DNA from: Modestobacter sp. VKM Ac-2984
GTDB lineage: Bacteria > Actinomycetota > Actinomycetes > Mycobacteriales > Geodermatophilaceae
Direction: 5' to 3'
NCBI RefSeq assembly: GCF_026967985.1
Contig: NZ_JAPVBJ010000011.1
Span: 58,430-122,429, forward strand
Length of the DNA stretch: 64,000 nucleotides
Below, piece by piece: positions 36,781 to 46,229 of this stretch (within the stretch, counting starts at the first letter, position 1; each line of letters opens with the position of its first letter). The notes beneath the pieces were generated by a model, which searched no databases, was not told the origin of the DNA, and saw only the letters and a list, made by a program, of their open reading frames with translations. Made by a program: the position numbers and the translations under genes.

Positions 36781-36838
36781 GGACCTCGGTGCCCCCCACC
36801 TCTCGCTGACGCTCGACGCGGGACGCTGCACCGAGGCC
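36781..36838. repeat. Palindromic element C, REP-like
   Basis: CCTCGGTGC (36784-36792) pairs with GCACCGAGG (36828-36836) around a 35-base loop that can form a smaller inner stem. The plan of outer stem plus inner hairpin resembles elements A and B but the sequence differs. It lies four bases after the tatB stop. Confidence 0.45.
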
Positions 36839-36850
36839 GACCGGGAACAG

Positions 36851-36887
36851 CAGAGGCCGGTCACCCCCGCGGGGTGACCGGCCTCTG
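36851..36887. terminator. Perfect 17-base hairpin between tatB and mrp
   Basis: CAGAGGCCGGTCACCCC (36851-36867) pairs fully with 36871-36887 around a three-base loop. It lies between convergent tatB and mrp and is expected to work in both directions. Confidence 0.8.
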
Positions 36888-36902
36888 TGGTGCTGAGCGT
36901 GA

Positions 36903-38063
36903 CTAGCGCTTGACGGGGGTCAGCCCCAGCGACATGCCGGACAGCCCGCGCTGGCGGACGGCGAGGGCGTCAGCGATCGCGGACAGCGACTGGGCGGCGG
37001 GGGCGTCGGGCTGGGCGAGCACGATCGGCGCACCGGCGTCACCGGCCTCGCGCAGCCGGGTGTCCAGCGGGATCTGGCCCAGCAGCGGCACCCGCGCACC
37101 GAGGGTCTTGGTGAGCGCGTCGGAGACGGCCTGACCACCGCCGGAACCGAAGACCTCCATCCGGGAGCCGTCGGGCAGCTCCAGCCAGGACATGTTCTCC
37201 ACGACCCCGACGACCTGCTGGTGGGTCTGGGTGGCGATCGCACCGGCCCGCTCCGCCACCTCGGCGGCGGCGAGCTGCGGCGTCGTCACGACCAGGATCT
37301 CGGCGTTGGGCACCAGCTGGGCCACCGAGATCGCCACGTCACCGGTGCCGGGCGGGAGGTCCATCAGCAGCACGTCCAGGTCGCCCCACCACACGTCGGC
37401 GAGGAACTGCTGCAGCGCACGGTGCAGCATCGGGCCACGCCAGACCACGGGGGTGTTGCCCGGGGTGAACATGCCGATCGAGATGACCTTCACGCCGTAG
37501 GACTGCGGCGGCATGATCATGTTGTCGACCTGGGTCGGCTTGTCGTCCACGCCGAGCATCCGAGGCACCGAGTGGCCGTAGATGTCGGCGTCCACGACGC
37601 CCACCGACAGGCCCTTCTTGGCCAGCGCTGCGGCGAGGTTGACGGTGACGCTGGACTTGCCGACCCCGCCCTTGCCCGAGGCGACCGCGTAGACGCGGGT
37701 CAGCGAGCCGGGCTGGGCGAAGGGGATCACCGGCTCGGCGGTGTCGCTGCCGCGGACCGTCTTGCGCAGCTCGGTGCGCTGCTCGTCGCTCATGACGTCC
37801 AGGCCGACCTGGACGGAGGTGACGCCGGGGACCGCGGAGACGGCCTGGGTGACGCGGTTGGTGATGGTCTCGCGCATCGGGCAGCCGGCGACGGTCAGGT
37901 AGACCTCGATGCGCACCGCGCCCGGGTCGCCGCCGACGCCGATCTGCACGTCCTTGACCATGCCCAGCTCGGGCAGCGGACGGTTGATCTCGGGATCCTG
38001 GACGGTCGCCAGCGCCGCGTTCACGGCGTCCAGCTCCGGGGATCCGGTCAGCGTGTCGGACAT
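36903..38063 (-). CDS. mrp: Mrp/ApbC-family iron-sulfur carrier ATPase
   Basis: Mrp proteins bind and deliver Fe-S clusters. The 386-residue protein starts with a MIP18/DUF59 domain (residues 10-100, including VQDPEINRPLPELGMVKDV). The P-loop ATPase domain follows with the deviant Walker A motif ASGKGGVGKSSVTVNLAA. DADIYGHSVPRMLG and LLMDLPPGTGDVAISVAQL complete it. I do not see the usual C-x-x-C cluster motif near the end. A GAAGGAG ribosome site precedes ATG 38063. A very long open frame upstream is an artefact of high GC. Rv1229c is the positional counterpart. Confidence 0.93.
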   Translation of the reverse strand: MSDTLTGSPELDAVNAALATVQDPEINRPLPELGMVKDVQIGVGGDPGAVRIEVYLTVAGCPMRETITNRVTQAVSAVPGVTSVQVGLDVMSDEQRTELRKTVRGSDTAEPVIPFAQPGSLTRVYAVASGKGGVGKSSVTVNLAAALAKKGLSVGVVDADIYGHSVPRMLGVDDKPTQVDNMIMPPQSYGVKVISIGMFTPGNTPVVWRGPMLHRALQQFLADVWWGDLDVLLMDLPPGTGDVAISVAQLVPNAEILVVTTPQLAAAEVAERAGAIATQTHQQVVGVVENMSWLELPDGSRMEVFGSGGGQAVSDALTKTLGARVPLLGQIPLDTRLREAGDAGAPIVLAQPDAPAAQSLSAIADALAVRQRGLSGMSLGLTPVKR

Positions 38064-38354
38064 GCGGGTTGTGTCTCCTTCGACGGGGAGCCTGCGGATT
38101 CCGGGCCCGTGCGGGGCCCGCGCGCCGGCGAGCCCCACTGTACGGCGGCTGATCGACCCGCCCCGGGCCAGCGGGTGTGAACCGGCCGACCCTGGTCCGG
38201 TGGGGGCGATGGCCGTTGGCGCCCGATGGCCGCCCGGCGCGCCCGGCACGACCCGCCGGTGCCCCAGAGTCACCGGGTGACAGCACTGCGGTGCGTGGTC
38301 ATGATGAGGCGCCCAGTGGCGCAGCTCACCGTCGAGCAGTCGGGAGACCTCCCC
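38064..38354. other. Intergenic region between divergent mrp and the hydrolase gene
   Basis: No conserved gene was seen in these 291 bases. They hold the mrp ribosome site (GAAGGAG on the minus strand), a GC-rich inverted repeat near 38101-38124, and a short symmetric GTCACCGGGTGAC at 38269-38281 that might be a regulator site. Promoters of both genes must lie here but no clear -10 box stands out. Confidence 0.5.
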
Positions 38355-39884
38355 ATGACCCAGTTCCAGCACCGCTCCACCCGGCTCTGCGCGGTCACCG
38401 CCGCCACGGCCCTGCTGCTCGGCGGGTGGGCCGGCACCGCCGGTGCCACGGACGACCGACGCGGACCCGAGGGCCCGGTGGCCCCGGGGTTCCAGGAGGC
38501 CCAGCAGTCGCCGTCGCTGCCGGCGGTGCCCGCCCGGGACATCGAGTGGACGGTCGCCGACCCGGCCTTCGACTACGACCCGGCCACCGGGCAGCCGGGC
38601 GAGGCCTTCACCCCGCTGCTGGACGCGGAGGGCCAGCCGCGGACCCGGGTCCTGACCGGCGTGGAGAAGGGCGCCGGCTACCGGATCGAGGTGCCCACCG
38701 AGGGCTGGAACGGCGACGTGGTGTTCTGGGAGCACGGCTACCGCGGCACCGGGACGGTGCTCTGGGTGGACAGCCCCTCCTTCGAGCTGCGCCAGGCCTA
38801 CATCGACGCGGGCTACGCATGGGCGGCGTCGTCCTACTCCGCCAACCGGTACGACATCCGGGCCGGGGTCACCTCGACGGAACGGCTGGCCCGGCTCTTC
38901 GACCGACTCGTCGCCCCGGCCGACGACCGCTACCTGCAGGGGGTGTCCATGGGCGGCCACATCATCGGCGCCCTGGTGGAGCGGCAGCGGGTGGACTGGG
39001 CCGGTGCCGCGCCGATGTGCGGGGTCATGGGGGACCTGGCCCAGTTCGACATCCGACTGGACTACAACCTGGTGGCGCAGACGCTGGCCGAGGTCGATGC
39101 GTACCCGGTGACGTCGACCGAGGCCTACCAGGCCGCGATCGCCGAGATCAAGACGACCCTGGGGCTGCCCACCTCGCCCACCGGGCCCAACCCCGAGCTG
39201 ACCGAGCGGGGGGAGACCTTCCAGGACGTCGTGATCGACCTGACCGGCGGCCCCCGGCCGGCCGACGAGGCCGCCTTCACCTACTGGGAGGGGCTGACCT
39301 TCAACCTGGGCCGGTTCGCCGACGACCCGACCGGGACGCTGGGTGGGCTCACCGCCGGCTCGGTGGCCGAGAACGCCGATCGGCTGTACCCGACCACCTT
39401 CACCTTCCCGGACGGCTCGACGCTGAACTCCCGGATCGAGCGGGTCGAGGCCGCGCCTGGCACCCGCAAGGAGACCGGGAAGGCGCCGATCATCCAGCTG
39501 GACGCCGACTTCTCCGTCCCGGTCCTGTCGGTGCACACGATCGGTGACATGTTCGTGCCGTTCGAGCACCAGCGGATCTACGCCGCCGAGGCCGCGCTCC
39601 AGGGCACCGGCGGGCTGCTGGTGCAGCGGACGGTCCGGTCGGTCGGGCACTGCGAGTTCAGCCCGGAGGAGGCGGCACAGACCTTCACCGACCTGGTGAC
39701 CTGGGTCGAGTCCCTCGAGGGGGGCGGCCCGGTGGTGCGGCCGGCAGGGGAGGACGTGCTGAACCGGAACGCGGTGGCCGAGGCGGACCTCGGGTGTGCG
39801 TTCACGGTGCCGCAGACCGGCGGGACCCGGGACCTCTTCCCGGCCTGCCCGGTGGTCGAGGAGCCGGTGGGCGCCGGCTCCTGA
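38355..39884 (+). CDS. Secreted alpha/beta hydrolase
   Basis: This 509-residue protein has a signal peptide (residues 1-32: RLCAVTAATALLLGGWAGTA, then an Ala-x-Ala cleavage site). It shows an alpha/beta-hydrolase nucleophile elbow QGVSMGGHIIG with S198, the oxyanion region VVFWEHGYRG, and late HTIGDMFVPFEHQR and GHCEFSPEEA segments that may supply the Asp and His. The paired Cys residues fit an exported fold. The substrate is unknown, with esters or cell-surface lipids plausible. ATG 38355 has GGGAG upstream. Monocistronic. Confidence 0.75.
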   Translation: MTQFQHRSTRLCAVTAATALLLGGWAGTAGATDDRRGPEGPVAPGFQEAQQSPSLPAVPARDIEWTVADPAFDYDPATGQPGEAFTPLLDAEGQPRTRVLTGVEKGAGYRIEVPTEGWNGDVVFWEHGYRGTGTVLWVDSPSFELRQAYIDAGYAWAASSYSANRYDIRAGVTSTERLARLFDRLVAPADDRYLQGVSMGGHIIGALVERQRVDWAGAAPMCGVMGDLAQFDIRLDYNLVAQTLAEVDAYPVTSTEAYQAAIAEIKTTLGLPTSPTGPNPELTERGETFQDVVIDLTGGPRPADEAAFTYWEGLTFNLGRFADDPTGTLGGLTAGSVAENADRLYPTTFTFPDGSTLNSRIERVEAAPGTRKETGKAPIIQLDADFSVPVLSVHTIGDMFVPFEHQRIYAAEAALQGTGGLLVQRTVRSVGHCEFSPEEAAQTFTDLVTWVESLEGGGPVVRPAGEDVLNRNAVAEADLGCAFTVPQTGGTRDLFPACPVVEEPVGAGS

Positions 39885-39923
39885 CCGCGGCGCCCCCGGC
39901 CCTGACCGGCCGGGGGGGCCGCC

Positions 39924-39929
39924 TAGGGT
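39924..39929 (+). promoter_or_regulatory. -10 box of azlC, leaderless spacing
   Basis: TAGGGT lies six bases before GTG 39936, with no Shine-Dalgarno sequence. Confidence 0.55.
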
Positions 39930-39935
39930 CGGCCC

Positions 39936-40628
39936 GTGCCGTCCGATGCCCGCACCGCCACCCTCCGGGACGCCGTCGGGCTCGGCGTGGCGGTGGGGCT
40001 GTACGGGATCGCCTTCGGCGCCGCGGCGGCCGGGGCCGGGCTGGACACCTGGCAGGCGCTGGCGACGTCGGCGCTGATGTTCACCGGGGCCTCCCAGTTC
40101 GCGATGATCGGCGTCCTCGGTGCCGGCGGTGGCGCGCTCTCCGCCGTCGGCAGCGCCCTGCTGCTGGGCACCCGCAACACCGTCTACGGCGTCCGGCTCG
40201 CCCCGATGCTGGCGCCGCGGGGCTGGCTGCGCCGGGCCGGGGCGGCGCACTGGGTGATCGACGAGACGACGGCGATGGCGGTCGCCGCGCCGGACCGGGA
40301 GCTGGGCCGGCTGGCGTTCTGGGTCACCGGCGCCACGATCTACCTCGGCTGGAACGTCACGACGCTGATCGGCTCGCTGGGGGCAGCGGCGCTGGGGGAG
40401 ACGGCGCAGGCCGCGCTGGACGCCGTCGTGCCGGCGGCCTTCCTGGCGCTGCTGTGGCCCCGGTTGCAGCGCTCGGCGCGGGAGCCGGGCGTGCAGCGGC
40501 GGGTGGCGCTCGGCGGTGCGGTGATCGCGCTGGCGCTCACCCCGTTCGTGCCGGCCGGGGTGCAGGTGGTGCTGGCCGTGGTCGCGGTGGCGCTGGCCGG
40601 CCGGCCGCGGCGGACGGCGGCAGCGTGA
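39936..40628 (+). CDS. azlC: AzlC-family branched-chain amino acid exporter, large subunit
   Basis: This 230-residue protein with six to seven membrane helices has the AzlC pattern ALMFTGASQFAMIGVLGAGG and LLLGTRNTVYGVRLAPML. The AzlC family works with AzlD (as BrnFE or YgaZH do) to export leucine, isoleucine, valine, methionine or analogues. Its stop overlaps the azlD start (GTGA). A TAGGGT box six bases before the start predicts leaderless transcription. Confidence 0.92.
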   Translation: MPSDARTATLRDAVGLGVAVGLYGIAFGAAAAGAGLDTWQALATSALMFTGASQFAMIGVLGAGGGALSAVGSALLLGTRNTVYGVRLAPMLAPRGWLRRAGAAHWVIDETTAMAVAAPDRELGRLAFWVTGATIYLGWNVTTLIGSLGAAALGETAQAALDAVVPAAFLALLWPRLQRSAREPGVQRRVALGGAVIALALTPFVPAGVQVVLAVVAVALAGRPRRTAAA

Positions 40629-40942
40629 GCAGCGGCACGCTGTGGGCGGTGGTGCTGGCCGGCTCGCTGGGCTGCTACCTGCTGAAGCTGGCCGGTCTCT
40701 CGGTGCCCGCGGCCTGGGTGGAGCGGCCGTGGGTGACCCGGGTGGTGGAGTTCGTGCCGGCGGCGCTGCTGGCCGCGCTGGTCGCCGTCCAGGCTGCGAC
40801 GTCGGGGCCGCAGCTGACGGTCGACGGCCGGCTGGCCGGGCTCGCGGTGGCGGCGGTCGCGCTCGCGCTGCGGGCGCCGTTCATCGTCGTCCTCGTGCTG
40901 GCCGGTGCGGCCGGCGCGCTGGTGCACGTCCTCACCGGCTGA
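40625..40942 (+). CDS. azlD: AzlD-family exporter small subunit
   Basis: This 105-residue protein with about four membrane helices has the AzlD signature LGCYLLKLAGLSVP followed by VTRVVEFVPAALLAALVAVQ. It is the partner of AzlC and is translationally coupled to it. A strong hairpin follows ten bases after the stop. Confidence 0.9.
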   Translation: MSSGTLWAVVLAGSLGCYLLKLAGLSVPAAWVERPWVTRVVEFVPAALLAALVAVQAATSGPQLTVDGRLAGLAVAAVALALRAPFIVVLVLAGAAGALVHVLTG

Positions 40943-40952
40943 GTCGCCGGCT

Positions 40953-40986
40953 GGTGGGGGTCGCCGTCGGGACGGCGACCCCCACC
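40953..40986. terminator. Hairpin between azlD and usp
   Basis: GGTGGGGGTCGCC (40953-40965) pairs with GGCGACCCCCACC (40974-40986). The inner bases GTC/GAC could shorten the loop further. It lies between convergent genes and can serve both. Confidence 0.75.
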
Positions 40987-40990
40987 CTGG

Positions 40991-41392
40991 TCAGTCGGCA
41001 GCCGGTGCCTTGACCGCCAGCACCGGGCACTCGGCGTCCAGGAGGATGCGCTGGGCGTCGCTGCCGAAGACCAGCTTGCCGGTGGGCGAACGCCGGCGGA
41101 TGCCGATCACGATGAGCGAGGCGCCCAGCCGCGCCGCGGTCGCCGCCACCTCCTCCGCCCCGCCCCGGCCGCCGACGCGCTGGTCGAGCTCGAAGCGCAG
41201 GCCGGTCTCCTCCAGGAGGCCGCGGACCTCGGCGAGGTCCTCGGGACTGGCGTACGACGGATCGACGTAGGCGTCCCCGCGCGAGGTGTTCAGCACGTGG
41301 AGGCCCTCGCCGCGCAGGTCGGCCTCCTCCACGGCCGCCCGGAGAGCCGCGCGGCCCTCCGGCTTGGGCACGTAGCCCACCACGATCGTCAT
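40991..41392 (-). CDS. Universal stress protein family protein
   Basis: This 133-residue single UspA domain starts [20 protein letters not shown]. It ends with [20 protein letters not shown] followed by [16 protein letters not shown], which contains the usual ATP-binding loop G-x2-x(9)-G-(S/T) in altered form (LVFGSDA). The ATG overlaps the tctA stop (ATGA), so it is part of the tct operon. Small Usp genes often accompany carboxylate transporters. Confidence 0.87.
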   Translation of the reverse strand: MTIVVGYVPKPEGRAALRAAVEEADLRGEGLHVLNTSRGDAYVDPSYASPEDLAEVRGLLEETGLRFELDQRVGGRGGAEEVAATAARLGASLIVIGIRRRSPTGKLVFGSDAQRILLDAECPVLAVKAPAAD

Positions 41393-42930
41393 GACGAACT
41401 CCTCTCGGACTCGGCAGGCGTGGCGGCCACGGCGGCCAGCTCTGCCTCGGTACGGGCCTGGCGGCGGCGGAGCCACCAGCCCAGGAACAGGAAGACCACG
41501 AGCGCCGCGTACACGACCGCCGCGAAGGGACTCGTGACCAGGACCGTGGCGTCGCCCTGGCTGATGGCCAGGGCGCGGCGGAGCTGCTCCTCGGCGATGG
41601 GGCCCAGGATCAGGCCGACCACCGCCGGCGCGATCGGGAAGCCGAAGTTGCGCATCGCCCAGCCGAGCAGGCCGAGGAGGAACAGCAGGACCAGGTCCTC
41701 GGTCGAGGCGCCGACGGAGTAGCTGCCCAGTGCGGCGAAGGTGAGGATGCCGGCGTACAGGTAGGGCCGGGGGATCTGCAGCAGCTTCACCCAGATGCCC
41801 ACCAACGGCAGGTTCAGCACCAGCAGCAGGACGTTGCCGATGTAGAGGCTGGCGATCAGGGCCCAGATCAGCGCCGACTCGTCCTGGAACAGCAGTGGCC
41901 CCGGCTGGATCCCGTAGCTCTGGAAGGCGGAGATGAGGATCGCCGCTGTGGCTGAGGTGGGGAGGCCGAGGGTGAGCAGGGGCACCAGGACCCCGGCCGC
42001 CGAGGCGTTGTTGGCCGCCTCCGGGCCGGCGACGCCCTCGATGGCGCCCTTGCCGAACTCCTCGGGGTGCTTGGAGAGCTTCCGTTCCGCCGAGTAGGAC
42101 AGGAAGGTCCCGACCTCGGCCCCACCGGCCGGGAGGGTGCCGATCGGGAAGCCGATGGCGGTGCCGCGCAGCCACGGCTTCCAGGAGCGGCTCCAGTCCT
42201 GCTTGGTCATCCAGCCCTTGCCGGCCGGCACCAACGGGATGGGGCCGCGGCGCAGCCGGGAGGCGACGTACAGCGCCTCCCCGACGGCGAAGACCCCGAC
42301 CGCCACGACCACGACGTCGATGCCGTCGGCGAGCGCGGGCAGCCCCAGGGTGAACCGCTGCTGACCGGTGAGCGTGTCGGTGCCGACCAGGCCGAGGAAC
42401 AGCCCGATCCCGAGCGAGGCGATCCCCCGGGGCGGGCTGGAGCCCAGCACCGCGGCCACCGTCAGGAAGGCGAGCACCAGCAGGGCGACGTAGTCCGCCG
42501 GGCCGAGCTGGACCGCCAGGCGGGCGATCGTCGGCGCCACCAGGGTCAGTGCCACGGTGGCGATCGTGCCGGCCACGAACGAGCCGATGGCCGCGGTGGC
42601 CAGCGCGGCCGAGCCCCGGCCGGCCTTGGCCATCCGGTTGCCCTCCAGGGCGGTGATGATGGAGGAGGACTCACCGGGTGCGTTGAGCAGGATGGACGTG
42701 GTCGACCCGCCGTACATGCCGCCGTAGTAGATGCCGGCGAACATGATGAAGGCCGCGGTGGGCTCCAGCGAGTAGGTCAGCGGCAGGAGCAGCGCCAAGG
42801 TCATCGCCGGGCCGATGCCGGGCAGGACGCCGACGGCGGTGCCCAACGTGACGCCGATCAGCGCGTACAGCAGGTACATCGGCTGCAGGGCGGTGGCGAA
42901 CCCGTCGAGCAGCGCGCCGAAGTCACCCAA
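41389..42930 (-). CDS. tctA: Tripartite tricarboxylate transporter, large permease TctA
   Basis: This 513-residue protein has about twelve membrane helices. It has the family motifs [20 protein letters not shown] (about residues 30-49) and [20 protein letters not shown] (about 65-84). [20 protein letters not shown] and [20 protein letters not shown] follow. It forms the transport channel with TctB and receives substrate from TctC. It overlaps tctB by eight bases and usp by four. Confidence 0.94.
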   Translation of the reverse strand: MGDFGALLDGFATALQPMYLLYALIGVTLGTAVGVLPGIGPAMTLALLLPLTYSLEPTAAFIMFAGIYYGGMYGGSTTSILLNAPGESSSIITALEGNRMAKAGRGSAALATAAIGSFVAGTIATVALTLVAPTIARLAVQLGPADYVALLVLAFLTVAAVLGSSPPRGIASLGIGLFLGLVGTDTLTGQQRFTLGLPALADGIDVVVVAVGVFAVGEALYVASRLRRGPIPLVPAGKGWMTKQDWSRSWKPWLRGTAIGFPIGTLPAGGAEVGTFLSYSAERKLSKHPEEFGKGAIEGVAGPEAANNASAAGVLVPLLTLGLPTSATAAILISAFQSYGIQPGPLLFQDESALIWALIASLYIGNVLLLVLNLPLVGIWVKLLQIPRPYLYAGILTFAALGSYSVGASTEDLVLLFLLGLLGWAMRNFGFPIAPAVVGLILGPIAEEQLRRALAISQGDATVLVTSPFAAVVYAALVVFLFLGWWLRRRQARTEAELAAVAATPAESERSSS

Positions 42931-43465
42931 GGAAGCTCACTCCCTCCAGCGGTCCGGCCGGCAGGTAGAGGTCCAGCAGCTGGGTGAACAGCACCTGGGT
43001 GGTGAAGGCGAGCACGGCCCCCACGAGCACGGGCCGCCACCAGGGGCGGGCGCCCAGCGACCAGGCGGCGCCGGCGAAGAGCACGGTCGCCGCGATGGGC
43101 CAGCCGAGGGGTTCCACCAGGACGACCAGGGCGGCGAAGGACCCGGTCAGCTTGAGCACGGTGGGCCAGTCGGTGGTGGCCGACGGATCGACGTCCTCCC
43201 CCTCCTCGGCGGCGCCACCGCGCCCGCGGGCCAGGTCGACGAAGAGCGCGAGGGAGGTGAGCACCAGCAGCACCCCGACCGCGTACGGGAAGGCCTGCGG
43301 GCCCACGGTGTTCACCGAGCTGGGCGCGACGATGGTGCTGGCGTCGACCAGGGTGAAGACCCCCAGCGCGAGCAGCCCCACGGGGAAGGCAGCCTCTGCC
43401 CAGGACCACGCCCGCCCCGGCGTACCGGTGCGGGCGTGGTCCTCAGCGGCTGCAGACGAGCTCAC
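42923..43465 (-). CDS. tctB: Tripartite tricarboxylate transporter, small permease TctB
   Basis: This 180-residue protein has four membrane helices and a charged cytoplasmic loop in the middle. It contains [20 protein letters not shown] and a late [20 protein letters not shown] segment, usual for TctB. It is coupled to tctC upstream (GTGA) and tctA downstream. Confidence 0.88.
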   Translation of the reverse strand: MSSSAAAEDHARTGTPGRAWSWAEAAFPVGLLALGVFTLVDASTIVAPSSVNTVGPQAFPYAVGVLLVLTSLALFVDLARGRGGAAEEGEDVDPSATTDWPTVLKLTGSFAALVVLVEPLGWPIAATVLFAGAAWSLGARPWWRPVLVGAVLAFTTQVLFTQLLDLYLPAGPLEGVSFLG

Positions 43466-44478
43466 TCCACCAGCCCGATGTCCTGCAGGACACCGCGCAC
43501 CCGCTGCTGCTCCTCCTCGAGGAAGGCATCGAACTCGTCGCCGGACAGGTAGGTGTCCTCCCAGTCGTTGAGCTCCAGCCGCTCCTGCCAGGCGTCGGAC
43601 TGGACCGCCTCGTCGACGAGGTCGATCAGGTTCTGCCGGGCCTCGTCGGACAGGTCCGGCGGTCCGACGACGCCGCGCCAGTTGCTGAGCTCGACGTCCA
43701 GCCCCGCCTCGGTCAGCGTGGGGGCGTCGATGCCCTCGACCCGCTCGGCGCCGGAGACGGCCAGCGCGCGCAGCTCGCCGGCCTCGATCTGCTCGGCGTA
43801 CTCGGAGACACCCGAGATGCCGGCGGAGACCTGGCTTCCCAGCAGTGCGGCCAGGGACTCACCGCCACCGGAGTAGGCCACGTAGTTCAGGTCCTCGATC
43901 GGCACGTCACCGGCCTGGGCGATCAGCCCGGCCAGGATGTGGTCGGTCCCGCCGGCCGAGCCGCCGGCGATCGACACCGCCCGGCCGTTGGCCTTCATGT
44001 CGTCGACCAGGTCCTGGATGTCCTGGTACGGCGAGTCGGCGGGCACGACGACGATCTCGTCCTCGGCCGTGAGCCGCGCGATCGGGGTGCTGTCCTCCAG
44101 CGTGGCCTGGGACTGGTTGGTCTCGATGGCGCCCAGCATCACCAGGCCCATCACCATCAGGAACTCCTCGCTGCGCTCGTTGGCGAGCTCGGCCAGGCCC
44201 ACGGTGCCGCCGGCACCGCCGACGTTGGTGACCTGGGTGCTCCCGGCGAGCTCGGCCTCCTCGATGGAGGCGGCCAGCGCCCGGGCGGTCGAGTCCCAGC
44301 CGCCACCGGGGTCGGCCGGGGCCATCAGCTCCAGGCGGTCGATCGCCGCCGCCTCCACCTCGCCGCCCCCGGAGTCGCTGCAACCGGTGAGCAGGCCCAG
44401 GAGCGCCGCGCCGGCCGCGGCGGTCAGCCGCCAGGGACGCGCACCGGATCGTGGTCGTGCGCTGAGGGTCAGGGACAT
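43462..44478 (-). CDS. tctC: Tricarboxylate-binding lipoprotein TctC
   Basis: This 338-residue substrate-binding protein has a lipoprotein signal ending LLGLLTGCSD (Cys about residue 33). It has the TctC fold with APADPGGGWDSTARALA, TNVGGAGGTVGLAELANE, and SIAGGSAGGTDHILAGLIAQ, the segment that binds the carboxylate. It delivers substrate to TctAB. The substrate may be citrate or another di- or tricarboxylate. GAGGAGGT precedes ATG 44478. Divergent from the sensor kinase gene, which likely controls the operon. Confidence 0.92.
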   Translation of the reverse strand: MSLTLSARPRSGARPWRLTAAAGAALLGLLTGCSDSGGGEVEAAAIDRLELMAPADPGGGWDSTARALAASIEEAELAGSTQVTNVGGAGGTVGLAELANERSEEFLMVMGLVMLGAIETNQSQATLEDSTPIARLTAEDEIVVVPADSPYQDIQDLVDDMKANGRAVSIAGGSAGGTDHILAGLIAQAGDVPIEDLNYVAYSGGGESLAALLGSQVSAGISGVSEYAEQIEAGELRALAVSGAERVEGIDAPTLTEAGLDVELSNWRGVVGPPDLSDEARQNLIDLVDEAVQSDAWQERLELNDWEDTYLSGDEFDAFLEEEQQRVRGVLQDIGLVE

Positions 44479-44633
44479 CGGGTGGACCTCCTCGTCCGCC
44501 GGGCCGGGGTCGGCTCGGGTTCGGTCCCGACGCTAGGAAGGCCGCGGCGCGGTGGGAACGTGACGGTCGTACTGGTTGTTTCGGTCTTTGTGGTCCCCGC
44601 CACATCCGGCGCCCGCGGCTGCACAATGAGCTG

Positions 44634-46229
44634 GTGCGCCGCCGGACCATGCCCCTCGGGGTCCAACTGCTGTTGCTGCAGGTGGGGATCGTGCTGACCA
44701 CCGTGGTCGTGGCGGGTGCGGTGGCCGTCCAGCACCAGTACGAGCAGATCCGCGACGCCTACCGCCAGCAGGTCCTCACCGTGGCCAGCAGCACGGCTCG
44801 GCTGCCCAGCGTCGTCGACGCGTACGACCGTCCTGACCCCAGCACGACCCTGCAGCCGCTGGCCGAGCTGATCCGGGCGGCCTCCGGGGTGACCTTCGTG
44901 GTCATCACCGACGCCGAGGGGATCCGGTACTCCCACCCCGACCCCGACCGGATCGGGGATCGGGTGTCCACCGATCCGAGCCCCACGCTGGCCGGTGAGG
45001 TCTTCGTCGGTTCCGAGGAGGGCACCCTGGGCAGGTCGCTGCGCGCCAAGGTGCCGGTCCGCGACAGCTCCGGTCAGGTGGTCGGCGCCGCCTCGGTGGG
45101 CATCCTGGAGAGCCAGCTGGCCGCCGAGTTCCGGCGGGAGGCCCCGGCACTGGTCGCCTGGCTGGCCGGCGCCGCGCTGCTGGGGTCGCTGGGCTCGGTG
45201 CTCGTCGTCCGGCTCGTCCGCCGCAGGATCTTCGGGCTGGAGCCGGAGGAGATCGCGCGCCTGCTGGAGACACGGGAGGCGATGGTGCACGGCATCCGCG
45301 AGGGCCTGGTCGCCGTGGACCAGCGCGGTCGGGTGGTCCTGGTCAACGACGAGGCCTCGCGGCTGCTCGACCTGTCCGACGACGTGGTGGGCCGCGCCGC
45401 CGCCGAGGTCCTGGACGCGGCGATGCTCCCGCTGGTCGCCGGCGACCGCCCGGTGACCGACGAGCTGGTGCTGTCCGGCGAGCGGCTGCTGGTCGCGAAC
45501 CGCACCCCGGCGGTCGTCGGCGGCCGCCGGGTCGCCGAGGTGCTCACCCTCCGCGACCGCACCGAGCTGGCCAGCGCGCTGCGGGAGCTGGACGGCCAGC
45601 GCAACCTGACCAACACCCTCCGCGCCCAGGCCCACGAGTTCAGCAACAAGCTGCACGTCATCCAGGGGCTGATCGAACTGGGCCGGGCGCAGGACGCGGT
45701 CGCCTTCATCGACCGGGCCGGTGGCGGGCAGCTGCTCGACAGCCGGTCCCTGGGCGCCGTGGCCGACCCGGCGGTGACGGCCCTGCTGCTCGCCAAGGCG
45801 GCGGTGGCCCACGAGCGGGGCATCGCGCTGGCCCTGGTCCCGGGTTCGTCCCTGGCGGCCGGCAGCGGGGACGACGTGGTCACCGTGCTCGGCAACCTGC
45901 TGGACAACGCGATGGACGCCACCGGGACCGGCGGGACGGTGACGGTCTTCCTCGGGCCCGGCCCGGACGGCGGGCTGGTCGTGCGGGTGGACGACGACGG
46001 GCCGGGAGTGGCCGAGGAGGACCGGGCCCGGGTCTTCGACGTGGGCGTCACGACCAAGCGGGCGACCGACGCCGACCACGGCCGTGGCATCGGCCTTGCG
46101 CTGGTGGCCAGGATCGCGGCCCGCCGCGGGGGCTCGGCCACGGTCACCTCCGCGCCCCTGGGCGGCGCCCGGGTCGACGTGCGCCTCGGGGCTCCCGCCC
46201 CGGCGATGGCCGAGGTCGCGGCGCCGTGA
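44634..46229 (+). CDS. CitA/DcuS-type sensor histidine kinase
   Basis: This 531-residue kinase has a membrane helix at about residues 10-30, an extracytoplasmic sensor domain (about 35-165), a second helix (about 168-188), a cytoplasmic PAS domain (about 215-305) and a SpoOB-type phosphoacceptor with H334 in RAQAHEFSNKLHVIQG. The ATPase domain has N box LLDNAMDATG, GPGVAEED and GRGIGLALV. The layout is that of citrate and C4-dicarboxylate sensors. It is divergent from tctCBA and coupled to its response regulator (GTGA). CACAAT six bases before GTG 44634 may be the -10 box. Confidence 0.92.
   Translation: MRRRTMPLGVQLLLLQVGIVLTTVVVAGAVAVQHQYEQIRDAYRQQVLTVASSTARLPSVVDAYDRPDPSTTLQPLAELIRAASGVTFVVITDAEGIRYSHPDPDRIGDRVSTDPSPTLAGEVFVGSEEGTLGRSLRAKVPVRDSSGQVVGAASVGILESQLAAEFRREAPALVAWLAGAALLGSLGSVLVVRLVRRRIFGLEPEEIARLLETREAMVHGIREGLVAVDQRGRVVLVNDEASRLLDLSDDVVGRAAAEVLDAAMLPLVAGDRPVTDELVLSGERLLVANRTPAVVGGRRVAEVLTLRDRTELASALRELDGQRNLTNTLRAQAHEFSNKLHVIQGLIELGRAQDAVAFIDRAGGGQLLDSRSLGAVADPAVTALLLAKAAVAHERGIALALVPGSSLAAGSGDDVVTVLGNLLDNAMDATGTGGTVTVFLGPGPDGGLVVRVDDDGPGVAEEDRARVFDVGVTTKRATDADHGRGIGLALVARIAARRGGSATVTSAPLGGARVDVRLGAPAPAMAEVAAP

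Noticed and set aside
36903..40250. Open frame of 1115 codons on the minus strand covering mrp and the region upstream
   Set aside because: Only the last 386 codons match Mrp. The rest is antisense to the hydrolase and azlC genes and has the Arg/Gly/Pro-rich composition of high-GC shadow frames.
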